NCBI GenBank assembly: GCA_001942185.1
Contig: MKJV01000115.1
Coordinates: 1-52,106 of the forward strand
Source of the DNA: Pseudonocardia sp. CNS-004
GTDB lineage: Bacteria > Actinomycetota > Actinomycetes > Mycobacteriales > Pseudonocardiaceae
Direction: 5' to 3'
DNA: 52,106 bases
The notes below the pieces were generated by a model that had not been told where the DNA came from, made no database searches, and saw nothing but the letters and a program-made list of their open reading frames with translations. This document shows positions 18,209 to 27,154 of the stretch, one piece after another (within the stretch, counting starts at the first letter, position 1; every line of letters begins with the position of its first letter). Both the position numbers and the translations under genes were made by a program.

Positions 18209-18286
18209 ACGCTCCTCCCGACCGGCACGGTTCGCCGCACCCGGTGGCGGGGCGCTTCCCCCGCCCCACCCACCGGGGCGTCGAGA

Positions 18287-18302
18287 TCGAACAGATGTTC
18301 GA
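18287..18302. promoter_or_regulatory. LexA/SOS-type box
   Basis: TCGAACAGATGTTCGA is a perfect palindrome of the form TCGAAC-N4-GTTCGA, the consensus LexA-binding site of mycobacteria and other actinobacteria. It lies between the divergent DUF6504-HEPN genes (first mini-ORF ATG 78 bp away) and the GNAT gene (101 bp away). I cannot see a clear -10 that decides which side it controls. Confidence 0.75.
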
Positions 18303-18403
18303 CCGATGTCCAGTGAAGCGTGCCGCGACCTCCACGTCAAGTCCGGACATCCGGGTGGACCGCGGGTGTGGGGCCGATGCCCCGGACGTGGTGTGATGGA
18401 CGG

Positions 18404-18979
18404 GTGACCAGGGCACCGGCGCGCCAGCTCGTCCGGCTCGGGCCGGACGACCTCGCCGACCGGCTCACCGAGGCGTTGCACGTCTACGTCTCCGCGATGG
18501 GCTATCCCCCCAGCACCGCGCGCCACCGGCGCACGTTGTGGCTCGAACACGTCCGCAGACCGGGATGGCGCGCCGTCGGCTGGCTCGACGCGGCGGGCAC
18601 CCTGGTCGGCATCGCCTACGGCTACGCGGGCGGTCCGGGCCAGTGGTGGTACGAGGAGGTGCGCCGCGGCCTCGCCACCGCGGGCCCGGAGCCGCAGCGC
18701 TGGCTGCAGGACTACTTCGAGCTCACCGAGCTGCACGTCCGCCCCGATGCGCAGGGCCACGGGCTCGGCGAGTCGCTGCTGCGGGCGCTGCTCACCGACG
18801 TCCCGAACGCGCACGTGCTGCTGTCCACCCCGGAGTACGGCGCCGAGGCCCCCGGCCGCGCGTGGCGCCTCTACCGCAGGGCGGGCTTCCAGGACGTGCT
18901 GCGCCACCACCGGTTCACCGGCGACGCGCGCCCGTTCGCCGTGCTCGGCCGCACCCTCCCGCTGCCCCCGTCCCGGTGA
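18404..18979 (+). CDS. GNAT-family N-acetyltransferase
   Basis: The protein is about 191 residues with the GNAT acetyl-CoA motif: TELHVRPDAQGHGLGESLLRALL carries the Q-x-x-G-x-G loop. APGRAWRLYRRAGFQDVLRH is the usual C-terminal strand-helix region. The substrate is unknown. I chose GTG 18404 (MTRAPARQLVRLGPDD); the frame is open upstream but the extra residues lack protein character. It is divergent from the DUF6504 genes and shares the intergenic region that holds the LexA-type box. Confidence 0.85.
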   Translation: MTRAPARQLVRLGPDDLADRLTEALHVYVSAMGYPPSTARHRRTLWLEHVRRPGWRAVGWLDAAGTLVGIAYGYAGGPGQWWYEEVRRGLATAGPEPQRWLQDYFELTELHVRPDAQGHGLGESLLRALLTDVPNAHVLLSTPEYGAEAPGRAWRLYRRAGFQDVLRHHRFTGDARPFAVLGRTLPLPPSR

Positions 18980-19476
18980 GCCGCCCTGGGCCCTGGCCGC
19001 CGCGTTCCGCGTCATGATCGATCCGGGCGGCACCACACAGCTGCCGGGTCCGCACTGACGTGCCGCTCGCGGCGATCATCCGGCCGTGAACGGTACGGGC
19101 CGCACATGGCTGCTGCCGCAGCGACCGTGGTGTAGCGCTCAGTGCGATCACGCGCCGGTCAGCGCGCTGCAGCGGTCGGCGCGCTCCGGTCGGCGCCGTC
19201 GCGCACGAGGCCTCGATCGCCAGGTCGCCGATCATGGCCTCGGGTTGTTCGCCAAAGTCCTCGCTCGGTCGCAAGATCAAGCGTGTCCTGCCCCATGATC
19301 GCCCCTTGGGCGCGTTCACATGTCGAATTCGTCCGCTTTCGCGCCGAAACACTGATCATGGCCACGAAGCCGGGTCCGGGGCAGCCCCGACACCCATCCG
19401 GCCGGAACAACACACACCCCCGGTCGTGCGGGTGCGGGTATCCGGCGGGGCGGCGGCGGTTTGGCACGATGCACAC
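18980..19476. other. GATC-rich intergenic region upstream of lppM
   Basis: No gene is evident in 497 bases. Several GATC-centred short inverted repeats occur, for example 19207-19219 facing 19229-19241 (11 of 13 match). GATCATCCGGCCGT near 19074 resembles a block of the dispersed element at 16098. It may be a distant or degraded relative, but the match is too short to call. Confidence 0.35.
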
Positions 19477-20165
19477 GTGCCCCCATCCCGCCTCCGGAAC
19501 CTGGTGCTGCTCGGTCTCCTGCTCGGCGCGCTCGCGCTGACCGGGTGCGCACGGGTGCAGGCCGCGCTCGCGGTGCAGCCCGACGACACCGTCACCGGGC
19601 AGATCGTCGTGGCCACCCCCGAGACCGGGCCGGACGACCCGGGCCCGGCGATCACGCTGCCACCCGACCTGGAGTCCGACGTCGACGTGTCGGAGTACCG
19701 GCAGGACGGCTACGCGGGATCCGTGGTGCGGTTCGACGGGCTGACGTTCGCCCAGACCGCGCAGCTCACCCAGGCGGTCGGGCCGGTGGGGAGCAAGATC
19801 CGGTTCGAGATGCGGAGGGCGGGCAGCCGGGTGCTGGTCGCCGGGGCGGTCGACCTCACGACGGTGTCGGTCGACCGCGCCGACTTCCAGCTCAAGATGA
19901 ACTTCCCCGGTCAGGTGCTGGAGGCCAACGGCGACGCCGACTCCAGCGAGGTGGCGTGGACGTTCACCCCGGGCGAGGTGGGCGACTTCTCGGCCGTGGT
20001 GGCTACCCCGACCCGCAGGCGCCGTCGCCGGTGAACTGGACGCTCGGGCTCGCGGCCATGGTGGCGCTCGCGGCCGCCGCGGTGGTGCTGATGGCGCGCC
20101 GCACCCGCAACCCGCCGGTGAACGGCCGCGCCGTGCCGAGCGGCAGCGAGGGGCGCTTCAGATGA
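19477..20165 (+). CDS. lppM: LppM family lipoprotein
   Basis: This is the counterpart of mycobacterial LppM (Rv2171), by sequence type and position. A signal peptide ends in the lipobox LALTGC (Cys about residue 22), so the protein should be lipid-anchored on the outer face of the membrane. A beta-rich domain follows (YRQDGYAGSVVRFDGLTFAQ, DFQLKMNFPGQVLEANGDAD), then a C-terminal membrane helix (LGLAAMVALAAAAVVLMA) and a basic tail. The helix is in another frame; one missing G near 20005 accounts for it. The start is GTG 19477. Its 3' end overlaps that of metF by eight bases on the opposite strand. Confidence 0.82.
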
Positions 20166-21053
20166 GCGCGGGCACGGCGCGGCGTGCGCCGAGGCCCAGC
20201 CGTTGCACCAGCTCCACGGTGGCGAGCGACCGGTTCAACGTGTAGAAGTGCAGGCCCCGCACGCCCTCGGCGAGCAGGCGGGCGCACATCTCCGCGGTGA
20301 CGTCCATGCCCGCCGCGCGGAAGGCCGCCGGGTCGTCGGCGTAGGCTCGAGCCGCTCGACGAGAGCGGGCGGCAGCGGCGCACCGGACAGCTCCGGACCG
20401 CGCCGCAGGGTGCGCACGGTGGTGAGCGGCATGACGCCGGGCAGCAGCGGCACGTCGCAGCCCGCCGCGGCCATCCGGTCGCGCAGCCGCAGGAAGCCCT
20501 CCGGCTCCAGGAACAGCTGGCTGATGGCGAAGTCGGCGCCCGCCCGGACCTTGGCGACGAGCCGGGCCAGGTCGGCGTCGGGGTCGGGGGAGCGCGGGTG
20601 GCCGTACGGGAACGCCGCGACGCCCACGCAGAAGTCGCCGAGCCTGCGCACCAGGCGCACCAGCTCGTCGGCGTAGGTCAGGCCCCGGGGGTGGGCCACC
20701 CACTCGCCGAGCGGATCTCCAGGAGGGTCGCCGCGCACCGCGAGGACGTTCGAGATCCCGGCCGCGGCGTACGCGCCGATCACCTGGCGCAGCTCGGCCA
20801 CCGAGTGCGACACGGCCGTGAGGTGCGCCATCGGAACGAGCGTGGTGTCGGTGGCGATCCGGGCGGTGGTGCGGATCGTGCGGTCCCTGCTGGAACCGCC
20901 CGCCCCGTACGTGACCGACACGAACGCCGGGTCCAGCGCTTCGAGACGCCGGATGGCACGCCACAGCTCGACCTCCCCGGCCTCGTCCTTGGGCGGGAAG
21001 AACTCCACCGAGAACACGGGCCGGTCGCCGCTGATCCGCTGGGTGACCTTCAC
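20158..21053 (-). CDS. metF: Methylenetetrahydrofolate reductase
   Basis: MetF reduces 5,10-methylene-THF to 5-methyl-THF for methionine synthesis, using FAD. The N-terminal PVFSVEFFPPKDEAGE is the family signature; VSVTYGAGGSSRDRT, VLAVRGDPPGDP and DFAISQLFLEPEGFLRL follow in order. The last ~60 residues (AGMDVTAEMCARLLAEGVRG, HFYTLNRS) are in another frame, with a break near 20347. Start GTG 21053 lies 7 bases after a TACGCT -10-like element (21061-21066), suggesting a leaderless transcript. Merged length of about 298 residues is normal for MetF. Rv2172c occupies this position in M. tuberculosis. Confidence 0.9.
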
Positions 21054-21060
21054 GCGCTGG

Positions 21061-21066
21061 AGCGTA
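21061..21066 (-). promoter_or_regulatory. -10 element for leaderless metF transcription
   Basis: TACGCT on the minus strand lies 7 bases before the metF GTG at 21053. Confidence 0.5.
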
Positions 21067-21152
21067 GTCGCTGCTCCCGCGGCGCCCGTTCCGCTCCGGC
21101 GCCTCGCGGCGATTGCCGGCTCCGATGACTCGCGGGCCTGTTGACCCGCGGT

Positions 21153-21158
21153 TACGCT
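21153..21158 (+). promoter_or_regulatory. -10 element upstream of idsA
   Basis: TACGCT is followed by 7 bases and a GTG at 21166. That GTG opens a 19-codon frame ending in a GTGA overlap with GTG 21222. If the six-G run at 21208-21213 is miscounted, the frame would instead join idsA and GTG 21166 would be its true leaderless start. Confidence 0.45.
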
Positions 21159-21221
21159 CGCCCCCGTGGCCCGCTCGACAGGACAGCTGCTCCCCCGCCC
21201 CCGAGCCGGGGGGTGGTCCCC

Positions 21222-22358
21222 GTGAGCCGCGCGGGCGCGGTCCAGCACCCGCCGCCAGGGCCCGGCGGCGGCGGGCGGCCCGACGACTCGGGGGTCACCG
21301 CCGCCATCGAGACGGCCCTCGGCACGTACCTGCGCAGCCGCACGGCCGATGCCGCCACGATCGACCCGGTGTTCGGGGAAGCCACCGAGGCGCTCGCGGC
21401 GTTCGTCCTCGGCGGTGGCAAGCGGATCCGTCCCACGTTCGCGTGGTGGGGGTGGCGCGGCGCGGGCGGTCCGGTCGAGTCGCCCGAGGCGCTGGCAGTG
21501 CTGCGGGCGATCAGCGCGCTGGAGCTCATCCAGGCCAGCGCGCTCATCCACGACGACCTGATGGACGCATCGGCCACCCGGCGCGGCCGCCCGACGGTGC
21601 ACGTCGAGTTCGCCCGCAAGCACGCGGCGGCCCGCTGGCGGGGCCAGCCCGCGCGGTTCGGCGCGGCGGCCGCGATCCTGCTCGGCGACCTCGCGCTGGC
21701 GTGGGCCGACGACATGCTGCACGCCGCGGGCCTGTCCCCCGCCGCGCTGCGCCGGGCGGCCCCGGCGTGGCGGGCGATGCGCACCGAGGTGCTCGGCGGG
21801 CAGTACCTCGACGTGCTGCACCAGTCCACCGGCGACACGTCGGTGCGGGCGGCGCTGCAGATCGACCGCTACAAGACGGCCGCGTACACCGTGGAGCGGC
21901 CGCTGCACCTCGGCGCGTCGATCGCCGACGCGCCGCCGGAGCTGATCAGCGCCTACCGCCGGTTCGGCGCCGACATCGGCGTCGCGTTCCAGCTGCGGGA
22001 CGACCTGCTCGGCGTGTTCGGCGACCCGGAGGTCACGGGCAAGCCTGCGGGCGACGACCTGCGGGAGGGCAAGCGCACACTGCTCGTGGCGCTCGCGGTG
22101 GAACGGGCGGAGCAGCGGGGCGAGCACGACGCGCGGCACGAGATCCTGAACGCCGTGGGCGACCAGTCCCTCGACGCGGCGGGGGTGGAACGCGTGCGCG
22201 GGCTGCTCACCGAGCTCGGCGCGGTGCAGGCCGTCGAGCAGCGGATCGCCGCGCTCACCGGCTCAGCCCTCGACGCGTTGTCGGCGGCCGACGTCGCCGA
22301 GCCCGCGGCCACCCAGCTGGCCGAGCTCGCGGTGACGGCCACGCGACGACGCAGTTGA
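21222..22358 (+). CDS. idsA: Polyprenyl (geranylgeranyl) diphosphate synthase
   Basis: This is a trans-isoprenyl diphosphate synthase, homologue of Rv2173 (IdsA2). The family motifs are complete: GGGKRIRPTFAWW, the first Asp-rich motif HDDLMD and the second FQLRDDLLGVFGD. The residues around the first motif and the neighbouring crtI and crtB genes suggest C20 GGPP for carotenoids as product; chain length is inferred. The start is GTG 21222 or, if the upstream G-run is misread, GTG 21166. The stop overlaps the crtI TTG start as TTGA, so the two are translationally coupled. The gene is otherwise intact. Confidence 0.88.
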   Translation: MSRAGAVQHPPPGPGGGGRPDDSGVTAAIETALGTYLRSRTADAATIDPVFGEATEALAAFVLGGGKRIRPTFAWWGWRGAGGPVESPEALAVLRAISALELIQASALIHDDLMDASATRRGRPTVHVEFARKHAAARWRGQPARFGAAAAILLGDLALAWADDMLHAAGLSPAALRRAAPAWRAMRTEVLGGQYLDVLHQSTGDTSVRAALQIDRYKTAAYTVERPLHLGASIADAPPELISAYRRFGADIGVAFQLRDDLLGVFGDPEVTGKPAGDDLREGKRTLLVALAVERAEQRGEHDARHEILNAVGDQSLDAAGVERVRGLLTELGAVQAVEQRIAALTGSALDALSAADVAEPAATQLAELAVTATRRRS

Positions 22359-24028
22359 GCCGAGTTCCCGGGCGCACCGACCACGTCGTGGTCGTCGGCG
22401 CAGGGCTCGCGGGGCTCTCGGCCGCTCTCCACCTGCTCGGCGCGGGCCGGCGCGTCACCGTGCTGGAGCGCGCCGATCACCCGGGCGGCCGGGCGGGGCG
22501 GCTCGACCTGCGTTCGCCGCGCGGGACCTACCGCGTGGACACCGGCCCGACCGTGCTCACGATGCCCGGGCTGCTCGCCGAGGCGCTGTCGGCCGTCGGG
22601 GAGACGCTCGAGGGCGGCTCGACCTCGTGCCGCTCCACCCGGCCTACCGGGCCCGCTTCGCCGACGGCTCCACCATCGACGTGCACACCGACGCCGAGGC
22701 GATGGCGGAGGAGGTACGGGTGACCTGCGGCCCGGCGGCCGCGGCGGGCTACGTGCGGCTGCGGGAGTGGCTCACCCGGCTGTACCAGGTGGAGATCGAC
22801 CGGTTCATCGGCGCCAACCACGACTCGCCGCTCGGCCTCGTCGGGCCCGATCTCGCCCGGCTCGCGGCGCTCGGCGGCTTCGGCAGGCTCGGTCCGCGCG
22901 TCGCCGCGATGCTGCCCGACGAGCGGCTGGCCCGGATCTTCTCGTTCCAGGCGCTGTACGCGGGCGTGGCCCCGCACCGCGCGCTCGGCGCGTACGGCGT
23001 GATCGCGTACATGGACACGGTGGCGGGCGTGTTCTTCCCCCGCGGCGGCATGCGGCAGGTCGGGGCAGCGCTGGCCGGCGCCGCGGCGGGCGCCGGGGCC
23101 CGGCTGCACTACGGCCGCACCGTCACCGGCCTGGAACGGCAGGGCGGGCGGGTGACCGCCGTCCGGCACGCGGGCCCCGACGGAGCCGACGGCGCACGCC
23201 TGGCGTGCGACGCGGTGGTGCTCACGCCGGACCTGCCCGCCGTCCACCGGCTGGTCGGGGGCGCGCCGCGGCGGCCGGTGCCGCTGCGTTGGTCGCCGAG
23301 CGCGTCGGTGTGCACGCCGGCCTCGCGCGCAGGCACCCGGGGCTCGCCCACCACACGATCTCGTTCGCCGTCCACCGGCTGGTCGGGGGCGCGCCGCGGC
23401 GGCCGGTGCCGCTGCGTTGGTCGCCGAGCGCGTGGTGCTGCACGCCGGCCTCGCGCGCAGGCACCCGGGGCTCGCCCACCACACGATCTCGTTCGGGGCG
23501 GCCTGGCGGCGCACGTTCCGGGAGATCCTCGACGAGGGACGGCTGATGAGCGACCCGTCGCTGCTGGTCACCCGCCCCACGGCCACCGACCCCACGCTCG
23601 CTCCGTCCGGGTCGGAGCTGCTCTACGTGCTGGCCCCGTGCCCGAACCTGGAGCGCGGCCGGATCGACTGGGCCCGCATCGGCCCCGCGTACCGCGACGA
23701 GCTGCTCACCGTCCTCGCCGCGCGGGGGATCGACGTGCAGGCGGACGAGCTGGACGTGGCACGCCTGGTGACCCCGGCCGACTGGGCGGCCTCCGGGCAC
23801 GCCGCGGGCACCCCGTTCTCGGCCGCCCACACGGTGGCGCAGACCGGCCCGTTCCGCCCCCGCAACCTCGTGCGCGGGCTCGACAACGCCGTACTCGCGG
23901 GCTGCGGCACCACCCCCGGCGTGGGCATCCCGCCGGTCCTGATTTCCGGCCGGTTGGCCGCACAGCGCATCACGGGGGCCGCCCACCGGCGGTATCCGGG
24001 GGTGCACAGGGTACCCACCGGGGGCTGA
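22355..24028 (+). CDS. crtI: Phytoene desaturase-type FAD oxidoreductase (CrtI family)
   Basis: The protein opens with the dinucleotide fold VVVVGAGLAGLSAALHLLGA and the ADHPGGRAGRLDL segment, followed by GTYRVDTGPTVLTMPGLL, as in CrtI desaturases. The C-terminus TTPGVGIPPVLISGRLAA is also typical. The TTG start overlaps the idsA stop. The frame breaks near 22620. A 128-bp tandem duplication (23239-23494), not a multiple of 3, also scrambles about 40 residues. With one duplicate removed and small indels repaired, the protein has about 510 residues. CrtI is supported by crtB two genes downstream; a related carotenoid oxidase is possible. Confidence 0.8.
23239..23494 (+). repeat. 128-bp tandem duplication inside crtI
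   Basis: 23239-23366 and 23367-23494 are nearly identical; they differ around 23302-23312 and 23430-23440. Both variants look like 4-base deletions of one longer parent sequence. The period shifts the reading frame by two. Confidence 0.95.
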
Positions 24029-24044
24029 CACGGGTCGTGCGAGC

Positions 24045-25719
24045 ATGGATCGCGTCATGAAGCCACCATCTCCGGTCGACGGGTCGACGCTCCCCGACAC
24101 GGCAGCGGATCGCGCAGCCGCGTCGAGCGGCGCGCCCGACCTTCTCGACGCGCCGCCCCCAGCCGGAGCCGCTCCTGCCGTCAGGCGGTCGTGGCGAGAT
24201 CGGTTCGGGCACCCCGCCCGCGGACCGTTGCTGCTGGGCCTCACGGCCTCGCTGATGCTGGTCGTGGGCGGTTTCGGCGCCGGTGGTGTGCTGGTCCACG
24301 ACCCGCTGCTCACGAACTCGCCGATCGGCTTCTGGCGTTACGGCCACGGCCGCGAGCTGGCGGGCATGCTGATGTACGGCGGCGTCGGCCTGATGGTGTG
24401 GGCGTGGATCCGGCTCGGCCGCGACGTGCTCGCCCGCCGCGCCCGCGGGCGCGCGGTGCTCACCACGGCCGCCGTGTGGACCGCGCCGCTGCTGTTCTCG
24501 CCGCCGCTGTTCACCCGCGACGTCTTCAGCTACCTCGCCCAGGGTGCGCTGCCACTGGCCGGGTTCGACCCGTACGCGGTGGGGCCGGAGGCGATGCCGG
24601 GGGTCTTCACCGACAACGTCCACTACTTCTGGCAGGACACCCCGGCACCCTACGGCCCGCTGTTCATCCTGATCGCGAAGACCGTCGCCTGGCTCACCGG
24701 CGACACGATCATCCTCGGCGTCGTGCTGATGCGGCTGGCGCTGCTGCCGGGTCTGCTGCTGTTCGTGTGGGCGCTGCCCGAGCTCACCCGTCGCCTCGGC
24801 GGCCGGGTGCCGGTGGCGCTCTGGGTCGCCGTGGCCAACCCCGTGATGGTGATCCACATGGTCGGCGGGGGCCACAACGACCTGCTCGTCGTCGGCCTGC
24901 TCGCCGCGGGGGCGCTGGTCGCGCTGCGCGGTGGCCACATCGCCGCCATCGTGCTCGTCACGGGCGCCATGGCCGTGAAGGCGAGCGCGGCGATCGCGCT
25001 GCCGTTCCTCGTGCTCGTGTGGGCCGCACACATGTCGGGCACGCAGCGCGCCCGCATCGTGAAGGCGATCGCCGCGGGCAGCAGCATCTTCGTGGTCGTG
25101 TTCGCCGCCTGCACGTTCGCCGCGGGCGTCGGGCTCGGCTGGCTGCCCGCCCTGAGCGCGCCGTCGATGATCGTGAACTGGATGTCGCTGCCCACTGCGG
25201 TGGGCCAGTTCACCCACTCGCTGATCAGCATGATCGTCAACGTCCCGATGCAGCCGTTCATCAACGTCGCGCGTGTGCTCGGCGGCATCCTGCTGGTCTA
25301 CATCGCCGTGCGGCAGTGGTGGGCGGCGCGCGACGGCGGCCCGGACGCCGTGCGGCGGGCCGGCATCGTGCTGCTGGCCACCGCCGTGCTCTCCCCGGCC
25401 ATGCTGCGTGTACGTCAGCTGGGGCATGGCGTTGCTGGCCGCCACCGCGTGGTCGGTGCGCGGGCTCCAGGTCACCGTGTTCGTGTCGGTGATGCTCACG
25501 ATCTGCTATTACTCCAACGGCGAGGACGCCCTCTACAACCCGCCGTACCTGTTCGCGTGGGGGCTCATCGCCCTGCTGGCGGCCGTCTCGCTGGTGCACC
25601 CCGACCCGCTGCGCCTGCACCGTTGGCGGGGCTCCGGACGGCCGGTCACGCAGCCGCCCGTCCCCGTGACCTCGGCGGCGGGATCGGTCGCCGTCGACGG
25701 TGCAGACCGCACGAACTGA
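24045..25719 (+). CDS. mptA: Alpha-(1->6)-mannopyranosyltransferase, MptA type
   Basis: MptA elongates the alpha-1,6-mannan backbone of lipomannan outside the membrane, using polyprenyl-phosphate mannose. The protein has about a dozen membrane helices of the GT-C fold, and FTRDVFSYLAQGALPLAGFD carries the acidic motif of the first extracellular loop. VANPVMVIHMVGGGHNDLLV is typical of the mycobacterial family (Rv2174). The start is ATG 24045 (or 24057). A break near 25408 (LSPAML to YVSWGMALLAA) is probably an indel error. The end overlaps crtB by 20 bases. Merged length is about 557 residues. Confidence 0.85.
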
Positions 25720-26632
25720 GCTCGACGCCGCCGGGATCACGGATCCGGCGCTGCGGGCCGCGTACGCCGCCTGCCGGGCGCTGAACGCCCACCACGGGCG
25801 CACCTACTTCCTGGCCACCCGGCTGCTCCCCGCCGCGCGGCGACCGGCTGTGCACGCGCTGTACGGCTTCGCCCGGTACGCCGACGAGATCGTCGACGAC
25901 CTCGACGACAGCCGTCCCGCCGCCGAGAAGGCAGCCGGCATCGACGACCTGGCCGCCCGGCTGCGGCCCGCGCTCGCCGGGGCGCCGACGGTCCACCCGG
26001 TGCTCGCCGCCGTGGCCGACACCGCCCGGCGCTACGACCTCGACCCCGCCCACTTCGCCGACTTCCTCGCGTCGATGCGGATGGACACCACGGTCACGGA
26101 GTACGCCACGTTCGAGGACCTCGACGGGTACGTCCACGGCTCGGCCGCCGTCATCGGCCTCCTGATGCTGCCGGTACTGGGCACCACGGTGCCGCGCTCC
26201 GAGGCCGAGGGGCCCGCGGCCGCGCTGGGCGTCGCGTTCCAGCTCACGAACTTCCTGCGCGACGTCGGCGAGGACCTCGACCGCGGCCGGGTCTACCTGC
26301 CCACCGAGGAGCTGGCGGCGTTCGGCGTCGACCGCGAGCTGCTGGTCCGGTGCCGGCGCACCCGCCGTCCGGACCCCCGGGTACGCCGGGCGCTCGCCCA
26401 CCTCGTGGCGCACACCCGCGCGGTCTACCGGCGCGCCGAACCGGGCATCGGCATGCTCGAGCCGGTGTCGCGTGCCTGCGTGGCCTGCGCGTTCACCCTC
26501 TACCGCGGCATCCTCGACCAGATCGAGGCGGCCGACCACCACGTGCTGCACCGCCGGGTGTCGGTGCCGCGGCGCACGCGCGTCGCGGTGGCTCTGCCGG
26601 GCCTGCTCCGCGCCATCGCCGCCCGCTCCTGA
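25700..26632 (+). CDS. crtB: Phytoene synthase / squalene-phytoene synthase family
   Basis: CrtB joins two GGPP molecules to phytoene. The substrate-binding Asp-rich motifs YADEIVDDLDD and QLTNFLRDVGEDLDRGRVYLP are both complete, and YFLATRLLPAARRPAVHALY is the N-terminal signature. At 310 residues it is a normal length and one of the few long genes here with no frame break. The start is GTG 25700 inside the end of mptA. With idsA and crtI it gives a complete route to a desaturated C40 carotenoid, apart from any cyclase or end-group gene. Confidence 0.9.
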   Translation: MQTARTELDAAGITDPALRAAYAACRALNAHHGRTYFLATRLLPAARRPAVHALYGFARYADEIVDDLDDSRPAAEKAAGIDDLAARLRPALAGAPTVHPVLAAVADTARRYDLDPAHFADFLASMRMDTTVTEYATFEDLDGYVHGSAAVIGLLMLPVLGTTVPRSEAEGPAAALGVAFQLTNFLRDVGEDLDRGRVYLPTEELAAFGVDRELLVRCRRTRRPDPRVRRALAHLVAHTRAVYRRAEPGIGMLEPVSRACVACAFTLYRGILDQIEAADHHVLHRRVSVPRRTRVAVALPGLLRAIAARS

Positions 26633-26633
26633 C

Positions 26634-26730
26634 CGCGACTCGCGCGCATCGAGGCCGCGACTCGCGGACATGGGGCCCGACACTTGCGCGAGTCGCGGTG
26701 TGGGTGCACCCGAGTCGCGGTGTGGGAGCG
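26634..26730. repeat. CGCGACTCGCG repeat cluster at the crtB / Rv2175c-like junction
   Basis: CCGCGACTCGCG occurs in forward orientation at 26634 and 26655. The reverse form GAGTCGCGGTGTGGG occurs twice, near 26690 and 26712. The two orientations can fold into hairpins. The cluster fills the whole 100-bp gap between convergent genes and probably acts as a bidirectional terminator. Confidence 0.8.
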
Positions 26731-26732
26731 GG

Positions 26733-27088
26733 TCAGAAGGCCATGGCCTGAGCTCTGCGCTTGACCTCGCGGTGCCGGCCTGCCCGCAGCGACGCGACCG
26801 GGGTGCCCGGCAGCGAGTCGTCCTCGGCGAAGAGCCAGCGCAGGATGTCCGGGTCGGCGTAGCCCCGTCCCTCAGGACGGTGATGGTGCCCGCCAGACCC
26901 TTGATCACCGCGCCCTCGTCGTCGAGGAAGTCGGTCGGGACGACGACTTCTCCCTCGCGCCGGAACGAGAGCAGGTGGCCGTCCCGTACGAGCTGGTGTA
27001 TCCGGGATACCGGCTGGCCCAGCCGCTCCGCCACATCCGCGACCGGAAGGGTGGCGATGTCTGCCGACAGCCCGACAACGTCGTTCAC
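26733..27088 (-). CDS. Rv2175c-like winged-helix DNA-binding protein
   Basis: Rv2175c of M. tuberculosis is a small DNA-binding protein phosphorylated by PknL; this gene has the same position, divergent from pknL. The sequence starts VNDVVGLSADIATLPVADVA, then the helix-turn-helix-like ERLGQPVSRIHQLVRDGHLL and FRREGEVVVPTDFLDDEGAV. After a frame break near 26868 it ends with YADPDILRWLFAEDDSLPGT and a basic tail (REVKRRAQAMAF). About 119 residues from GTG 27088; a longer N-terminus is possible. It is probably a PknL substrate, by analogy. Confidence 0.8.
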
Positions 27089-27142
27089 GGGGCGATACGA
27101 TGCCACAGCCGCGCCGCGTGGGTGAAGGTTCGGGGGCGACGG

Positions 27143-27148
27143 TACCGT
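27143..27148 (+). promoter_or_regulatory. -10 element for leaderless pknL transcription
   Basis: TACCGT is followed by six bases and the pknL GTG at 27155. Confidence 0.5.
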
Positions 27149-27154
27149 CATCGC

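Noticed and set aside
18090..18416. A 108-codon minus-strand frame that includes the second mini-ORF
   Set aside because: Its upstream part crosses the LexA-type box and the GNAT start and lacks an RBS or protein character. The mini-ORF start at 18185 is better supported.
21166..21225. Leader peptide upstream of idsA coupled by a GTGA overlap
   Set aside because: The 19-codon frame contains a six-G run. With one base miscounted it simply becomes the N-terminus of idsA, which is likelier given the error pattern.
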